Assembly (NCBI GenBank): GCA_003550325.1 | Contig: QKWP01000566.1 | Coordinates: 148,545-212,544 of the forward strand | Direction of reading: 5' to 3' | Source: Gigaspora rosea | Taxonomy: Eukaryota > Glomeromycota > Glomeromycetes > Diversisporales > Gigasporaceae | DNA: 64,000 nt | Shown here: positions 35,191-46,180 of the stretch, in pieces | How positions within the stretch are numbered: the stretch's first letter is position 1 | Layout: the number at the start of each line of letters is the position of its first letter | Translations under genes and position numbers: made by a program | Notes under the pieces: generated by a model | Databases searched by the model: none | What the model was told of the DNA's origin: nothing | Seen by the model: the letters and a program-made list of their open reading frames with translations, nothing else

Positions 35191-36474
35191 ATGTGCAAGA
35201 TACCAAACGTGGAGAACTGGCCAAAAATTCGTTATGAATTGTTACCACCAGACATAACAGTTTGTGAGCCATATCTTACAAATCTTACAAGAAACACCGA
35301 GAAAAAGAAGAAGCAAACAAAGACAGGAAAACAACAAAAAAATGAAAGTTTAAAGATGCGCAAAATTCGGTTGTATCCTGACAAGGAACAACAAGCAATT
35401 TTGAAGAGATGGATGGGCACGTCCAGATGGACCTACAATCAAAGTTTGAGAATTTACAAGTCAGGAGTAAAGGATCTAAAGTTGGTGCGCAAGCTCGTAA
35501 TAAACAAGGAAAATTTCGAAAACGACAAGGACAAGTGTTGGGTGTTGAAGACTCCATCATCGATCCGCGATAATGCCTTTCTGGAATTCAAAAAGAATCT
35601 CAAAACCGAATTAAAAAAGAAACGAAAGTTTGTAATGAAATTCAAATCAAAAAAACATTGTAAGAAAGATCAGATCCGCATAAACGTGAGAGATTATGAT
35701 CATGAAAAAGGACAATTTTCTTTTTTGAAAAAGATCAAGAAAAGTGAAGCGATTGATATGAAAAATAAAAACGAGATTATTATATCAAGGGATAAGTTAA
35801 ACATGTATTATTTGCACGTACCAATACCTCTTTCCATAAGAAATGAGAAAGAAGGAGGAATAATTAGTCTGGATCCTGGTATTAGATCATTTATAACAGG
35901 ATACGATCCTGGAGGGAATGTTGTAGAATTTTGTAAGAATGATTTCTCTAGATTATCAAGACTCTGTGTTCGTCATGATAAATATCAAAGTCAATCAACC
36001 GAGGTGAATTCAAGAAAACGTTACGTGATCAAAAGAAAGATGCGACGAATTTATCACAAAATACGTAATTTGGTCGATGATTGTCATAAGAAAATAGCAA
36101 GATATCTATGAGACAACTACCAAACAATCGTTTTACCGATTTTCGAAACCCAAGGAATGGTAAGACGAGCAAAACGAAAAATCCGAGCGAAAACTGCGCG
36201 TAATATGTTAACATGGAGTCATTTTCGATTTCGACAATTCTTATTACACAAGATGAGCGAATACCCTGGTAGAAGATTGATAATATGTACCGAAGAATAC
36301 ACCTCCAAGACATGTGGACGATGTGGATATGTTAAGAACAATTTAGGTGGAAACAAAAAATTTAAATGTGACGAATGTGGATTGATCATTGATAGAGATG
36401 TGAATGGGGCGAGAAACATTTTACTCAAACTGTTGAGTCAGGTTATACCTGACGCTGTGGCCTACCACCCTTGA
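35191..36474 (+). pseudogene. Fanzor (eukaryotic TnpB-like RNA-guided nuclease), one in-frame stop
   Basis: The family uses an RNA guide to cut DNA next to a short target-adjacent motif. In order: the N-terminal wedge/REC part (KMRKIRLYPDKEQQAILKRW, then SRWTYNQSLRIYKSG), a very basic stretch (FKSKKHCKKDQIRI), RuvC-I in SLDPGIRSFITGYDPGG (catalytic Asp codon at 35872), the EEYTSKTC region around RuvC-II (36292), a zinc ribbon CGRCG...CDECG, and RuvC-III in IDRDVNGARNILLK. All expected motifs remain. The only interruption seen is TGA at 36109, in ARYL-stop-DNYQT; frame and similarity continue after it. The start is uncertain: Met at 35191 is the first past the recombinase remnant, but the frame stays open back to 34840. 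It belongs to the IS607-associated (Fanzor2-type) lineage by context. Two worse copies lie at 16160-16896 and 19766-20335. There are no introns. Function is unproven. Confidence 0.92.
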
Positions 36475-36491
36475 GCTCCGTTCGGAGCTCA
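36437..36491 (+). ncRNA. Candidate Fanzor guide-RNA scaffold hairpins
   Basis: Three stem-loops follow one another at the very end of the Fanzor frame. They are GTCAGGT-TAT-ACCTGAC (36437-36453), GTGG-CCTA-CCAC (36457-36468) and TGAGCTCC-GTTC-GGAGCTCA (36472-36491); the last includes the stop codon. In TnpB and Fanzor loci the guide RNA is known to overlap the 3' end of the nuclease gene, with the guide taken from beyond the element end. Position and folding fit that model. Expression and exact ends are inference. Confidence 0.5.
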
Positions 36492-36823
36492 TTGTATAAT
36501 CAATCATTTGTTAACTCTTGTTATCAAATGCTTAATTTTTTGTAGGAGATAATATTCCATTCAAAATACTGTATTAAGTATAAAGTGACATTTTAAAGAA
36601 ATGGTCGGATATTTTTATTTTATCGTACTAAGTACGGATAGAGATTGTACCCATTGGGAAAACTTATCGCCGGGCTCAGTCAAAAGAAAAAAATATGTCT
36701 TTGTGATCCGATTAACAAGAACATAACATTAACACATAAACATAAAATACAATATGATAAATAAATATACTACATATATACACACCATGTGATGTTGGGT
36801 CACCTAATGCTCGTGTAGCGTGA

Positions 36824-38406
36824 TCAATGAAATTTATGTAGGACATTTGTGTTCAATTTTGTAATAGCAGCATTTAATTTCATTTTTGCATTTTCACACA
36901 TGCTCATAATCTAAATAAAAAAATTAAAATATTTTAAAATATATTTTAGGTTTAAATTTTTTTTTTTGAACTACAAAAAAAGAGCTATTGTTTAAAAAAA
37001 AAATTTACCAATGGATCACCACGCAAAACATTGGTTACAAAAGATTTTTGCTGATCAATGATTATTTTGGCTTTTTTAAATTTTTCAAGTTGAATTAAAC
37101 CTTCAGAATAATAGATCCAACATTTACATTCTAACTCTGGATCTTGTAATTTTTTAGCAAGTTTAATTTGGTTACGAGCAAATTTTTTAGCCCTTATTGC
37201 CTATATTGTGTTTACATAAATAGTTAAAATAATAACAATGATAATATACAAGTAAAAATGAGGTAAATGATAATCATAATAATGGTAATGATAATAGTAA
37301 TGATAAAAATAATATAATACAAAATTATAATACAAACGTATTCTTTATTTTGTCTTCCAAGTGCTGAATAAGCTCCACCGAGGACTGAAAAAAAAGTACT
37401 TTGAAAAATGAATATCCCTTGATGTGAAATAAGCGAATAAAGTTTTTTCGACCTTATGAATAATGCCAAGAAAAATTATTATTAATAATTAATTTTAAAT
37501 AAACATATATAGTATAAAAATAAATATATAGATATATAAATATATAAATGTAAATATAAATGTATTTTAAGCATATTTAATCGTATAATTAATCGTAAAT
37601 TATGTATATTATGTATATTATGTACATATTATGTACATATGATGTATGTAATTTAAGTTTTGAATAAAAAAGAATATATAAAAATAAAAATAAAAATAAA
37701 AATAAAATAAAAATAAATAAATTTAATTTTACCAGTTTAAACCAGGTAACCACCTGATTTGTTCGCTTAAATTCAATTCCAAAATGAATTTGACATTTGG
37801 AGGATATTTCAAAAATGAATCTTTTTTATAAGTTAGGAAGAAATTATTTCTCCAACAAGCATATAATAAAATCCGTATCGTATTATAAAATGAATCAGGC
37901 CATTCGTAAATAAGAAGGCAGCTCCTGAGAATATGATAAGTACGAATACCTTTCATAGATATTTTTATACATGATCTTGATTTATTATATGGTTGATAAG
38001 AATAAATAGATATTGATATATAATGTTTAGAAATATTTTTTAAATTCCACTTTTTTGGGCGTTTATATTTTTCTAAAAAAAGAGAATTAATATTTCATCA
38101 TTGAAAATGTTTTTTTAAATAAAAAAAAAAAATACAAAGAATGTTCATACCAGCTGATTCATTTATCCAAGGCCAATTTTCCGTTGATTCAAACAAAAAT
38201 TGACAATTAAATAGATCTTTGTGATTTGTAATAAAATTTGGCATTTTTTTAAACGATACAAGGCTTGTGATGCTTAAATTATAACTTTTTTTTTTAAGGC
38301 GAATGAGGAAATAATATATATTCCCTGATTGGTATGAATGATTGGTAATTTTGTAATTTCCGAAATATTTGTAGACACAGCCTGCATTTGTCACACAAAT
38401 TATCAA
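36824..38406 (-). CDS. Uncharacterised helical protein, five exons, about 329 aa
   Basis: Five exons on the minus strand join with consistent phase and GT-AG borders: about 38406-38151, 38072-37733, 37452-37338, 37200-37009, 36910-36824. The protein starts MIICVTNAGCVYKYFGNYK (first ATG; an upstream exon cannot be excluded because an AG acceptor also precedes GCVYKY). It contains FESTENWPWINESAEKYKRP, then KGIRTYHILRSCLLIYEWPD and RWLPGLNWSKKLYSLISHQG. The second half is TPR-like: GGAYSALGRQNKEYAIRAKK, then DPELECKCWIYYSEGLIQLE, KFKKAKIIIDQQKSF. It ends NTNVLHKFH. Helical repeats suggest a protein-binding scaffold, but no family was recognised. It is divergent from the membrane-protein gene starting 346 bp away, so they share an upstream region. 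The 37.2-37.3 kb intron is AT-rich and repetitive. Confidence 0.75.
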
Positions 38407-38752
38407 TCACTCAATCATTAAATTTTGATCATCAATGACTTTATATCGCAATCAATGACTATTTACGTTTACTGTAGCTGTACTGCACGGTATGTATGTA
38501 CGTACGTATATGTCCATTACGTTTTGTATATACTTTGTATATTTTGATATATTTTGTAAATTTTGTATATCCTGAATTTTTTACTGTACTACTCTTAACA
38601 ATCGGGTGATGTTTGATGTTACTCAACTTATTTGTTATTATTTGCTCGTAAAAAAATGAAATTTGTATATGTCGTAAAACAATTTTACCCCTTGACTCCG
38701 CTGCAAAGAAATTATCTAACTCACCTTTTAATTCTCGTTCGTTTTGAACATT

Positions 38753-40905
38753 ATGGCATTCGAAAAAGTATGTTAAAATTTATATTGCATTGCATTATTT
38801 TTGGTCGAAATTTTTTTTTTCCTTACCGTTATTTTAATTATTTCTCGATATTTATTTATCTGTTATTGTGTAGTTTAAATCTAGAGCATTAAAATCAAAA
38901 TGGACAAAATTATTTGTTCTTTCTTCAGTTTTGCAACTTATCTTCATTTGTGCATTAGAGGGGAATGTGCTTCGACGAAATAATAATTATCGATTACAAG
39001 TTCAGAGCGCAATCAATAACCAAACAGCAGGGTCAGGGTGCAATCTTGATCCTTCATATGACAGAATGTATAACATTCAGTCGGAAAATATAGTTTTTAT
39101 GGTTTTTCAAGTCTTTCAGCTATTTCTTTGCATGAACGCGGTAATTTAATTTTGTATATGATTTTATTTTGTTTCTTCCATCGCATAAATATTAATGACT
39201 GCTTTATTATTATTGTTATTATTATTTTATTATTGTTATTATTATTTTATTATTATTGTTATCATCATCATTATTATTATTATTATCATTATTATTATTA
39301 TATATATATATATATCTATCTTTTTTTTTCTTTTTTTTTTCTCTAGGTATATAACCAAAATACAATACAAATCATTACAATTGCAGCTACAAACTTTCTT
39401 TGTGGACTTTACGGCATTGTAAGAAATTGATATTTATCATGTTAACTACGCATAAAATTGTTTTAGGAAATTGCTGGATTATATAAAGTTCGATATCTTT
39501 TTTAAATCAATTAGAATTTTTAAATATTAATTGGCTTAAAAAAAAAAAACATGGTATCGAAAGAATATTTTTATTTCTTATTTTCATGAAATAAATCTAT
39601 TAAACTAATTAAATAAATATATATTAGCATTTTGTGAAAAAAAGAATCCGGCAATTTCTTACGTATACTGATTAAACAATAGTTATTCAATATTCGTAAC
39701 CTAATCATGTAATTGAAATATTTAAAATGGTGTTAGGTCCAAATTTTCGAGATAAGCAAATGGATTTCAGATTTACAAAAAAACTGCCCTACCAATCCTA
39801 CATTTACAGGACAATTCAGATCACAATATGGATCAAATGATATACCTCTTGTTGTCTTCTTAGTTATTTTTGCGTCAATTATCGCATTCGTCAGTTTTAA
39901 ACTGTATCAAGAATTTGGTTGGAATATTTATAAGAGAATTGGCGCGGATATTCAAATGCAAAGTAACTTATTATTTTTCGATTAATTTTATTGATTCATT
40001 AATTTATTAATTTATTATATATCTAATCTATTTTTTTTTTTTTTCAACAGAAATTTATAAAACAATGCTTATTTTTGTATTGTTGCTCAAAATTGATCTC
40101 TTCTTTGTTCTTTTAACCGGCATTGAGGCTATTGCAACTTTACATCATGAAACAGAGCCAAGACTGCCAAATGATAGTATCTCCCTTACTAAAGGCCTAT
40201 TTTATTTCCATGTGGTTGTAACAATAATGTTTCTTTTCTTAGAAGTGCTTGCTTATAGTTCGGTAAATATCAGCTTACTATACAATACATTTATTAAAAA
40301 AAAAAATTGTTAAAATTGCATGATTTTTAATATATATATATATATATATTATTTCAATAGCTAAGGAGAGAGAACAGACCAGGAATGATGCTGTACATCA
40401 CCTTATCCATTATTACCATTGTCGACTTTTGTATTATTTTGAAGTCTTCCTTAAAAGCAATCGCTCAAGCCTGGTACTTTTTTATAGTAATTGGTACGTG
40501 TTAATCTTATTATTAAAAGTTTTGTAAAAAAAGTTATCATTTTTCATTAACAATTTTCTTTAATCGTGTTATAGTTGTGATTGCAGTTATATTATCTATT
40601 GTAAGTTTGTTTTCATTTTTTTATACAGTCATGTTTTTTTTCACTTTTTGCTTGTTTATTAACATCAGGATCTTGTTCAGGTCACATGGATATATTCAAT
40701 ATTAGTATTTTTGAACTTTGATAAAGGCCTAAGGCCTCTTGGTGAGTATTTTATACACAAATCTGTTACAGTATTATTTTTATTATTTTTTCGGATCCTT
40801 ATTTTTTATTTTTTTTTTAAAACAGTTGATAAACAAAAAGGCGATTCGGAAATAGGCGGCATCATCCCAGATGAAGGTAGAAAGAGAATCAATCTTGATG
40901 ATTAG
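38753..40905 (+). CDS. UPF0658-like multi-pass Golgi membrane protein, nine exons, about 363 aa
   Basis: Nine exons join in phase: 38753-38767, 38874-39140, 39347-39418, 39737-39962, 40051-40262, 40361-40493, 40575-40600, 40681-40741, 40826-40905. The first exon encodes only MAFEK. The start of exon 8 could be 40669, adding four residues. About seven hydrophobic segments are seen: WTKLFVLSSVLQLIFICALE, VFMVFQVFQLFLCMNA, IITIAATNFLCGLYGIVQI, PLVVFLVIFASIIAFVSF, then FVLLLKIDLFFVLLTGIEA, VVVTIMFLFLEVLAYSS and YFFIVIVVIAVILSI. The loop LYQEFGWNIYKRIGADIQMQ and the charged tail RKRINLDD fit the fungal UPF0658 Golgi family as I recall it. The molecular function of that family is unknown. Intron 2 holds an ATT/TATA microsatellite. 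The family name is moderately sure; the gene structure is well supported. Confidence 0.82.
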
Positions 40906-41104
40906 ATTTATTATATTATATCTTTAAACAAAAACAAAAACTTTTTTCATATACAATTACATTAATAATATAACATAACTTATTTAATGATTCCAAATAT
41001 ATATACAGTATATACTTTTTTTTTTTTATAATGTATGGGACTAAAATATACTTTTTTTTTTAAAGTAGATTAATTTACAAAAATAAAGACCATACACTTT
41101 TGTA

Positions 41105-41194
41105 CAGGGTTGGCAATGGTCTCCAAAAAAGATGTCAATGGACATTGTTCATTGGTATCTGCTAAGCCACATTTTTGTCCATTGGCCAACCCTG
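41105..41194. mobile_element. Short CAGGG palindromic element
   Basis: The ends CAGGGTTGGCAATGG and CCATTGGCCAACCCTG are inverted. An inner pair GTCAATGGACATTGTTCATT / TTTGTCC also folds. CAGGG tips fit hAT, but the flanks match poorly, so it is old or misjudged. It lies just after the UPF0658-like gene. Confidence 0.55.
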
Positions 41195-41960
41195 GACTTT
41201 GCATACCATTTTCAAAGATCATTTTTTCACCCAACTTTAAAAAGTGGCCTCTAAAAAAATTTTTTAAAAAAATTTCATCTTGATATGATTAATGTTGTTA
41301 GCCGAAATTGTTTTATGCTTGTAGAAATATTTCGACATTTGATATTTAGGCTGCCGAAATGTCTAAATATTATCGAAATCCTAAATTATGCCGAAATGTC
41401 TAAATAATGTTGAAATATCTAAATAATGTCGAAATGTCTAAATTAAGCAATATATATGAAAAAACATATAGTAATAGGTTCGCTATCCAAACAAGCTCTA
41501 GCGTTCATACTTTAACATCAATACCTCTAGTCTAGGACTAATTATTTGAACCTATACCAATCAACTCACGCATAAACTACTGACCTCTCGGTTCTAAGAT
41601 TTTCTAAACCCCAAGGTCCTAAACTACATGAAAACACAAACATAAGAAAGATGTCTAACATACGTCCATATAGCTAAAGAGAATCGGGGCATCATCCTGC
41701 ATCATCTGTTTCAGGTCCCTGCACTGCCATTGCAGTTGCGGAACAGTATGTAAATATCACGAAGTAGGGATGCGAATCGATTCTAAAAATCAAAATCGAT
41801 GATCGAAACCTCAAAATCGTTTTAGAATCAATGATCGAATTCTAAATCTTTATAGTTATTTATTGCATTAAGTGGCCCGATTAGATTCTATTTTTTATTA
41901 TTTAATACTGTAAGTTATTAGGTTTTACAAATAATATGAAACATTGTACAAAGTTTTCTG

Positions 41961-42120
41961 TAGGGATTGGAACCGCCTAAAATTTTTCTTAATCGTTTAA
42001 TCGTTTAACTGTTTAACTGTTTAATTTGGTTAGCATTAAAATAATTCTGGCCTATGACCAACATACTTCTGCCCAGAACTATAGAGCAATTTTTAAATGG
42101 TTAAACGGTTCCAATCCCTA
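41961..42120. mobile_element. hAT-like element (160 bp), TAGGGATTGGAAC family
   Basis: The ends TAGGGATTGGAACCG and CGGTTCCAATCCCTA are perfect inverted repeats. The 8-bp GTTTTCTG is duplicated exactly (41953-41960 and 42121-42128). It is a reversed relative of 18519-18677. Confidence 0.95.
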
Positions 42121-42414
42121 GTTTTCTGGTTGTTTTAAAGCTATACCAGAGATTATTGTGCTTTGCAAAAATGTGTGACCTCTGCAGATCATGGTGTTAT
42201 TTAAAATCAGCCGATTTTTCAATTCTTGAAGAATTTTAAAGATGATAAAACATAGATGTTTTTGATGAAAATGATGATCAATAGGGGAATTAAAATTTTC
42301 CGCCATCATTACCATGCAAATCACAGGGGCACACGTTTTTGCAAAATGCTATAATTAAATAGAATCTTCATATTTACAACAGATTTGCACTTTAAGACAA
42401 ATTATATAAATAAT

Positions 42415-42670
42415 AATATGTATTATTAATAACAAACATAGACATTATAAAATGGCTACCGGTAAGTATAAACTATCAGTTTAAAGTTTAAATTAAATAA
42501 TGCGCATTAACAACAAATACAGCCATTAGAAATGGCTAAATACAAAATGTGGGCTTAAGATTTTTATAATATGAGATTTAATAATAAACACCATATTTAA
42601 AAGCATAGAACATTTATTAAAATTTTAGACTTCTAAATAGATAATATAAAACGATTATATACTAATGCTA
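42415..42670. repeat. 265-bp dispersed repeat, copy 2 (reversed)
   Basis: Reverse complement of 1081-1345 with small differences. Shared phrases include TAAACTATCAGTTTAAAGTT and AACAACAAATACAGCCATTA. Confidence 0.75.
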
Positions 42671-42696
42671 CATACATATATACATATATAATAGTT

Positions 42697-43130
42697 TTAT
42701 TGTTTATTTTAATTTAGACATTTAGTCATATAGTATTATATTTAGTCAACTATTTAGACATTTAGTCACATAGTATTTATTTAGTCAACTATTTAGACAT
42801 TTAGGCAAATTTAGATTTTTGACATTTCGAAAAAAAATAATGCCATGTCAAAATATATTTAGACACTAATTGCCTAAATAGTTGACTAAATTAAGTATTT
42901 CGACTAACAACANTTTATTGTTTATTTTAATTTAGACATTTAGTCATATAGTATTATATTTAGTCAACTATTTAGACATTTGGTCACATAGTATTTATTT
43001 AGTCAACTATTTAGACATTTAGGCAAATTTAGACTTTTGACATTTCGAAAAAAAAATAATGCCATGTCGAAATATATTTAGACACTAATTGCCTAAATAG
43101 TTGACTAAATTAAGTATTTCGACTAACAAC
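42697..43130. repeat. Near-identical tandem duplication joined by an N
   Basis: About 42700-42912 and 42914-43130 are almost identical, starting TTATTGTTTATTTTAATTTA and ending ATTTCGACTAACAACA. The undetermined base at 42913 sits exactly at the join. This looks like an assembly gap closed with one N, so the true copy number here is uncertain. Confidence 0.85.
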
Positions 43131-43142
43131 ATTAGATATGAT

Positions 43143-44212
43143 ATAAAATCAAATTAGAGTAGGGTAACCATTTTTTTCAATTTAAATTATATGTATTTAT
43201 TATTAAGTTGTAAAGTTTGGATATTGTGAATATTTAACTTTTATGTATAATTTGAGTTCATCCAAGAAAACATTTTGATATGTGAAATATAGAGTTTTTT
43301 TTTTATTACTAAACAAAAATTGGCTAGTTTTGATCTATTTTAAACGTGTAATCGCGTAATAACGTAGTGTAATATCATACGAGTTTATGTCCCATTGCAA
43401 ATAAGAAAAATTTAAAGAACTTGAATATAATTAGTTAAACACAATAATCGTGTCTAAGTATTCAATAACCTGAACTAAACTCGCGGTAAACAGGTCGAAT
43501 TACCTCAAATCATAACCTGGACTAAGCTCGCGATAAACTGGTTAGAATACACGCCTTTGGATTGGTTAGTTTAGGTGATAGTTGTGTAACTACCATCCTA
43601 TCTCACAATTTCAAACTTCATTTCATCTACATAACGATAAAATCCAAAAATGACCATAAATAGAAAAATAAAATACTAAACAACTCCAAACAAGGGGTAA
43701 CTTTAAGCAGCCAGCTTCAAACAAGGAGTAACTTCATGTAGCTTATATGGTACAATTATTAAAATTAAATTAAGTAGATTCTTGCGATCTGTACATGTAC
43801 AAACCGGTTATGTTTGTATTCCAGAATCAGCTTACAGTGATGAAACTCTTAATTATATATGCTAAAAAACACTAATAATATCATATTGTACTGTTGTACT
43901 GTTTCTTGTAAACTAAAAAAAAAAAAATTTTTTTTAATGGACATCCGACTATTAAAAATTCAGTATCCTATTCAAGCTCTATATAAAAAAATAATGAAGT
44001 CTACTATTTAGAAGGTATTATATGTGGAAAATGCATAAAACTAATAATAGTATGTATTCACCTTTTACAAAAACCTAAGACATTAATATCACAATAACGT
44101 TTGATGTTATTAATAATAAATGCTAATAATATCTATTTAAAAGTTTAAAATTAAATTGTGATTGCAATTAAAAGATGAATTAATCATTTCTATAGGTTAT
44201 AGTACTGTTACT
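43143..44212. other. Gene-free stretch
   Basis: No gene was recognised. At 43455-43545 the phrase ATAACCTGnACTAAnCTCGCG with following AAACnGGT occurs twice in tandem. Confidence 0.4.
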
Positions 44213-44220
44213 GTTATAGT

Positions 44221-44434
44221 TAGTGTTTCGATCCTAAATCCGAAATCTGGATTGATCCTTCAATCCAGACAAATTCAGATATCCGAACCAGAGATTTTTA
44301 CTAGGATTGGTCAAAGAACCTAAATTATGGACCTAATGATGTACTCAAAGTTAACTTTATACATAATCTGATGCGGATTCAATTCGGATTCGATAGAATC
44401 CGGATGGCCTGTCAAAATTAGGATCGAAACACTA
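44221..44434. mobile_element. hAT-like element (214 bp)
   Basis: The ends TAGTGTTTCGATCCTAA and TTAGGATCGAAACACTA are perfect inverted repeats. GTTATAGT is duplicated exactly (44213-44220 and 44435-44442). No coding capacity. Confidence 0.93.
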
Positions 44435-44549
44435 GTTATAGTAACCGTAACTAAGATCAGGTGTAATGTGACTACTTTTTTATAAAAATAAAAAATTTTG
44501 TGGTTAAAGTTAAGGTTAGCTGTTAGTATGTAAAAAGCAGGGCTGACTA

Positions 44550-44810
44550 TAGGTGAAATTTTCAAAAATGTGCAGGGTGTGCATTTATAGAGAGTGTGCA
44601 TTTTATTAAGAATTCTATATACTCGGGATTGAAAGAAAACCTGGCATCGGGCTTTCAATTATATTTCGTACCGAACATAATCACTAACAAATTAAACTGG
44701 TTTTGTCTAATTGAAAATCCGATAACAGGTTTTTCTTTTGGCAGCACTCATTTAGAGAGGGTATACATAATACCTGCATTTATGGAGGGTGCATTTATGT
44801 TGACTGTACC
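44550..44810. mobile_element. Decayed Tc1/mariner-like element
   Basis: The right end TGCATTTATGTTGACTGTA matches the tip of the element at 7355-7659 in reverse. The left part has GTGCATTTATAGAGAGTGTG but no clean tip. The 78-aa open frame across it has no domain. Confidence 0.55.
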
Positions 44811-45251
44811 AAGGAATTTTTTTTTTTGTTAGAACGATGAAAATGGGTTCATAGTCAAAATTTTTTAAGTTATTGACGATTTTTTTTTAAAAAAAAACAA
44901 GGTTGTTTTCGCGCATTACTGCATTATACCTGATCTTTGAATTTATTAAATGCGATTACAAATAATCATGGTTACAAATTTATTAACTCTTAAAAGATTA
45001 TGAACAACTTTTCGAAGCCATCAATTATTATTTTTTGTCTAAAAATAAAACTGCCTATCATAATGCTAATGATTAAAGTACACTTCAAAGACCATACGTA
45101 ATGTTAGGATTCTTTATTTACAAATTGTGCCACCTTCGACGTGTTGTTGTATTATCTGTTATGGTTATGGTTAATTCTGGCCATATGAGCCTAAACAGTA
45201 TACAGTATGCCTAAAGAAAATTTAATATTCTTTCGATCTGTTCTAACATTT

Positions 45252-46027
45252 TTTTTTTTTTTTAAAGAGAGGTCTATCCTCTAATGCTTTATTAGATTTT
45301 ATACTGTAGATTATACATATATAATACATGTAAGAATTTACTAATCTATGGGAAGTAGAGGTAAGAGCTAATTTACTCTCGACCTAATTCTTTACTAGAA
45401 TGGTCGTGGACCTCTAGATTTTGAGTATAAAGTTAGGGAATAGTTGTTTGTAGCAATGAATTTGTTTATCGCTGTTTCTATGCGATAAGGAATAGGTGGA
45501 AGCGTTTTCGAAAATGTTGGGGGTGTAATAGGAGGAGGTGGAGGTATTACTTCCGAATGTCGAGACATGCGGGAGGGAATCCATATTTTCTTGTAAATAA
45601 GTTCTGCGATATTATGATGTAGTAAAGGCGCTAGTTTTGTCTTGAGGTATGTGGAGGGGAAAGGGGCTAGTGTTCTTGTAATTAAGCCGATCGGAATTTT
45701 CTTAGTGATGTGTAGTGTAACGTATGATTGGATAAAGGTTTCAGGGTTTTCAAGCGGTTTTTCTTCCTTTCTTGCGATTTCTGTTAATATTCTTCTTAGT
45801 TCTGTTTTAAAGTCGAAAGGGTTTGAAATACAAGGTTAGTAGATGAGAGTAGTCTTCAGGAGAGGAGTAGCATCTGGGACATAGATAATTTGGATGAGTA
45901 TTGGGGTTGCGTAAGTGTAAGAGGAGGGATGGTAGCTCTTCCGCGATTAATTTCACTTTGAAGTTTTTTATATTTGATAGTGCAGGGTTGGTGTATAATG
46001 CCTTTGGTTTGTCATTAAAGCAATGAT
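45252..46027 (-). mobile_element. 5'-truncated LINE, 3' fragment
   Basis: On the minus strand it ends in poly-A (plus-strand T run at about 45252-45264). The 17-bp GATCTGTTCTAACATTT is duplicated on both sides (about 45235-45251 and 46028-46044), the hallmark of target-primed reverse transcription. A broken frame on the minus strand reads NIKNFKVKLIAEELPSLLLH and then a cysteine cluster, YLCPRCYSSPEDYSHLL. This equals the zinc-knuckle-like C-terminus of the LINEs at 55863 and 61081. The Cys usually following SHLL is not present. About 0.8 kb survives. Confidence 0.85.
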
Positions 46028-46180
46028 CTGTTCTAACATTTGAAAAAAAAGGTTTCTTTCATGCATTAATTTGAATTATATCACGCGATCATCTTGTGAC
46101 AATAAAGTCGTTATGCAGTTATATCAACAGATCCTCAAATATTTTTGAAATTCATCACTCTTTTCATAACCTCAAACAAC

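Larger units (their letters stand above)
41290..43134. mobile_element. hAT-like element (about 1.8 kb) with nested insertions
   Basis: The ends TAATGTTGTTAGCCGAAAT and ATTTCGACTAACAACATTA are inverted. GATATGAT flanks both sides (41282-41289 and 43135-43142). Subterminal sequence is a string of CCGAAATGTCTAAAT-type repeats on the left and TTTAGACATTTAGTCA on the right. The middle contains the element at 41961-42120 and the dispersed repeat at 42415-42670. No transposase was recognised. Confidence 0.85.

Noticed and set aside
35232-35645. Minus-strand open frames opposite the Fanzor gene, and the similar plus-strand frame at 16653-16880
   Set aside because: They are shadows of the Fanzor coding sequence and occur only because copies share it.
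39128-39422. Ile/Tyr-rich open frames near 39.2 kb
   Set aside because: They come from an ATT/TATA microsatellite inside intron 2 of the UPF0658-like gene.
41758-41880. TAGGGATGCGAATCGATTC as the left end of another hAT-like element
   Set aside because: No matching inverted right end or target duplication was found.
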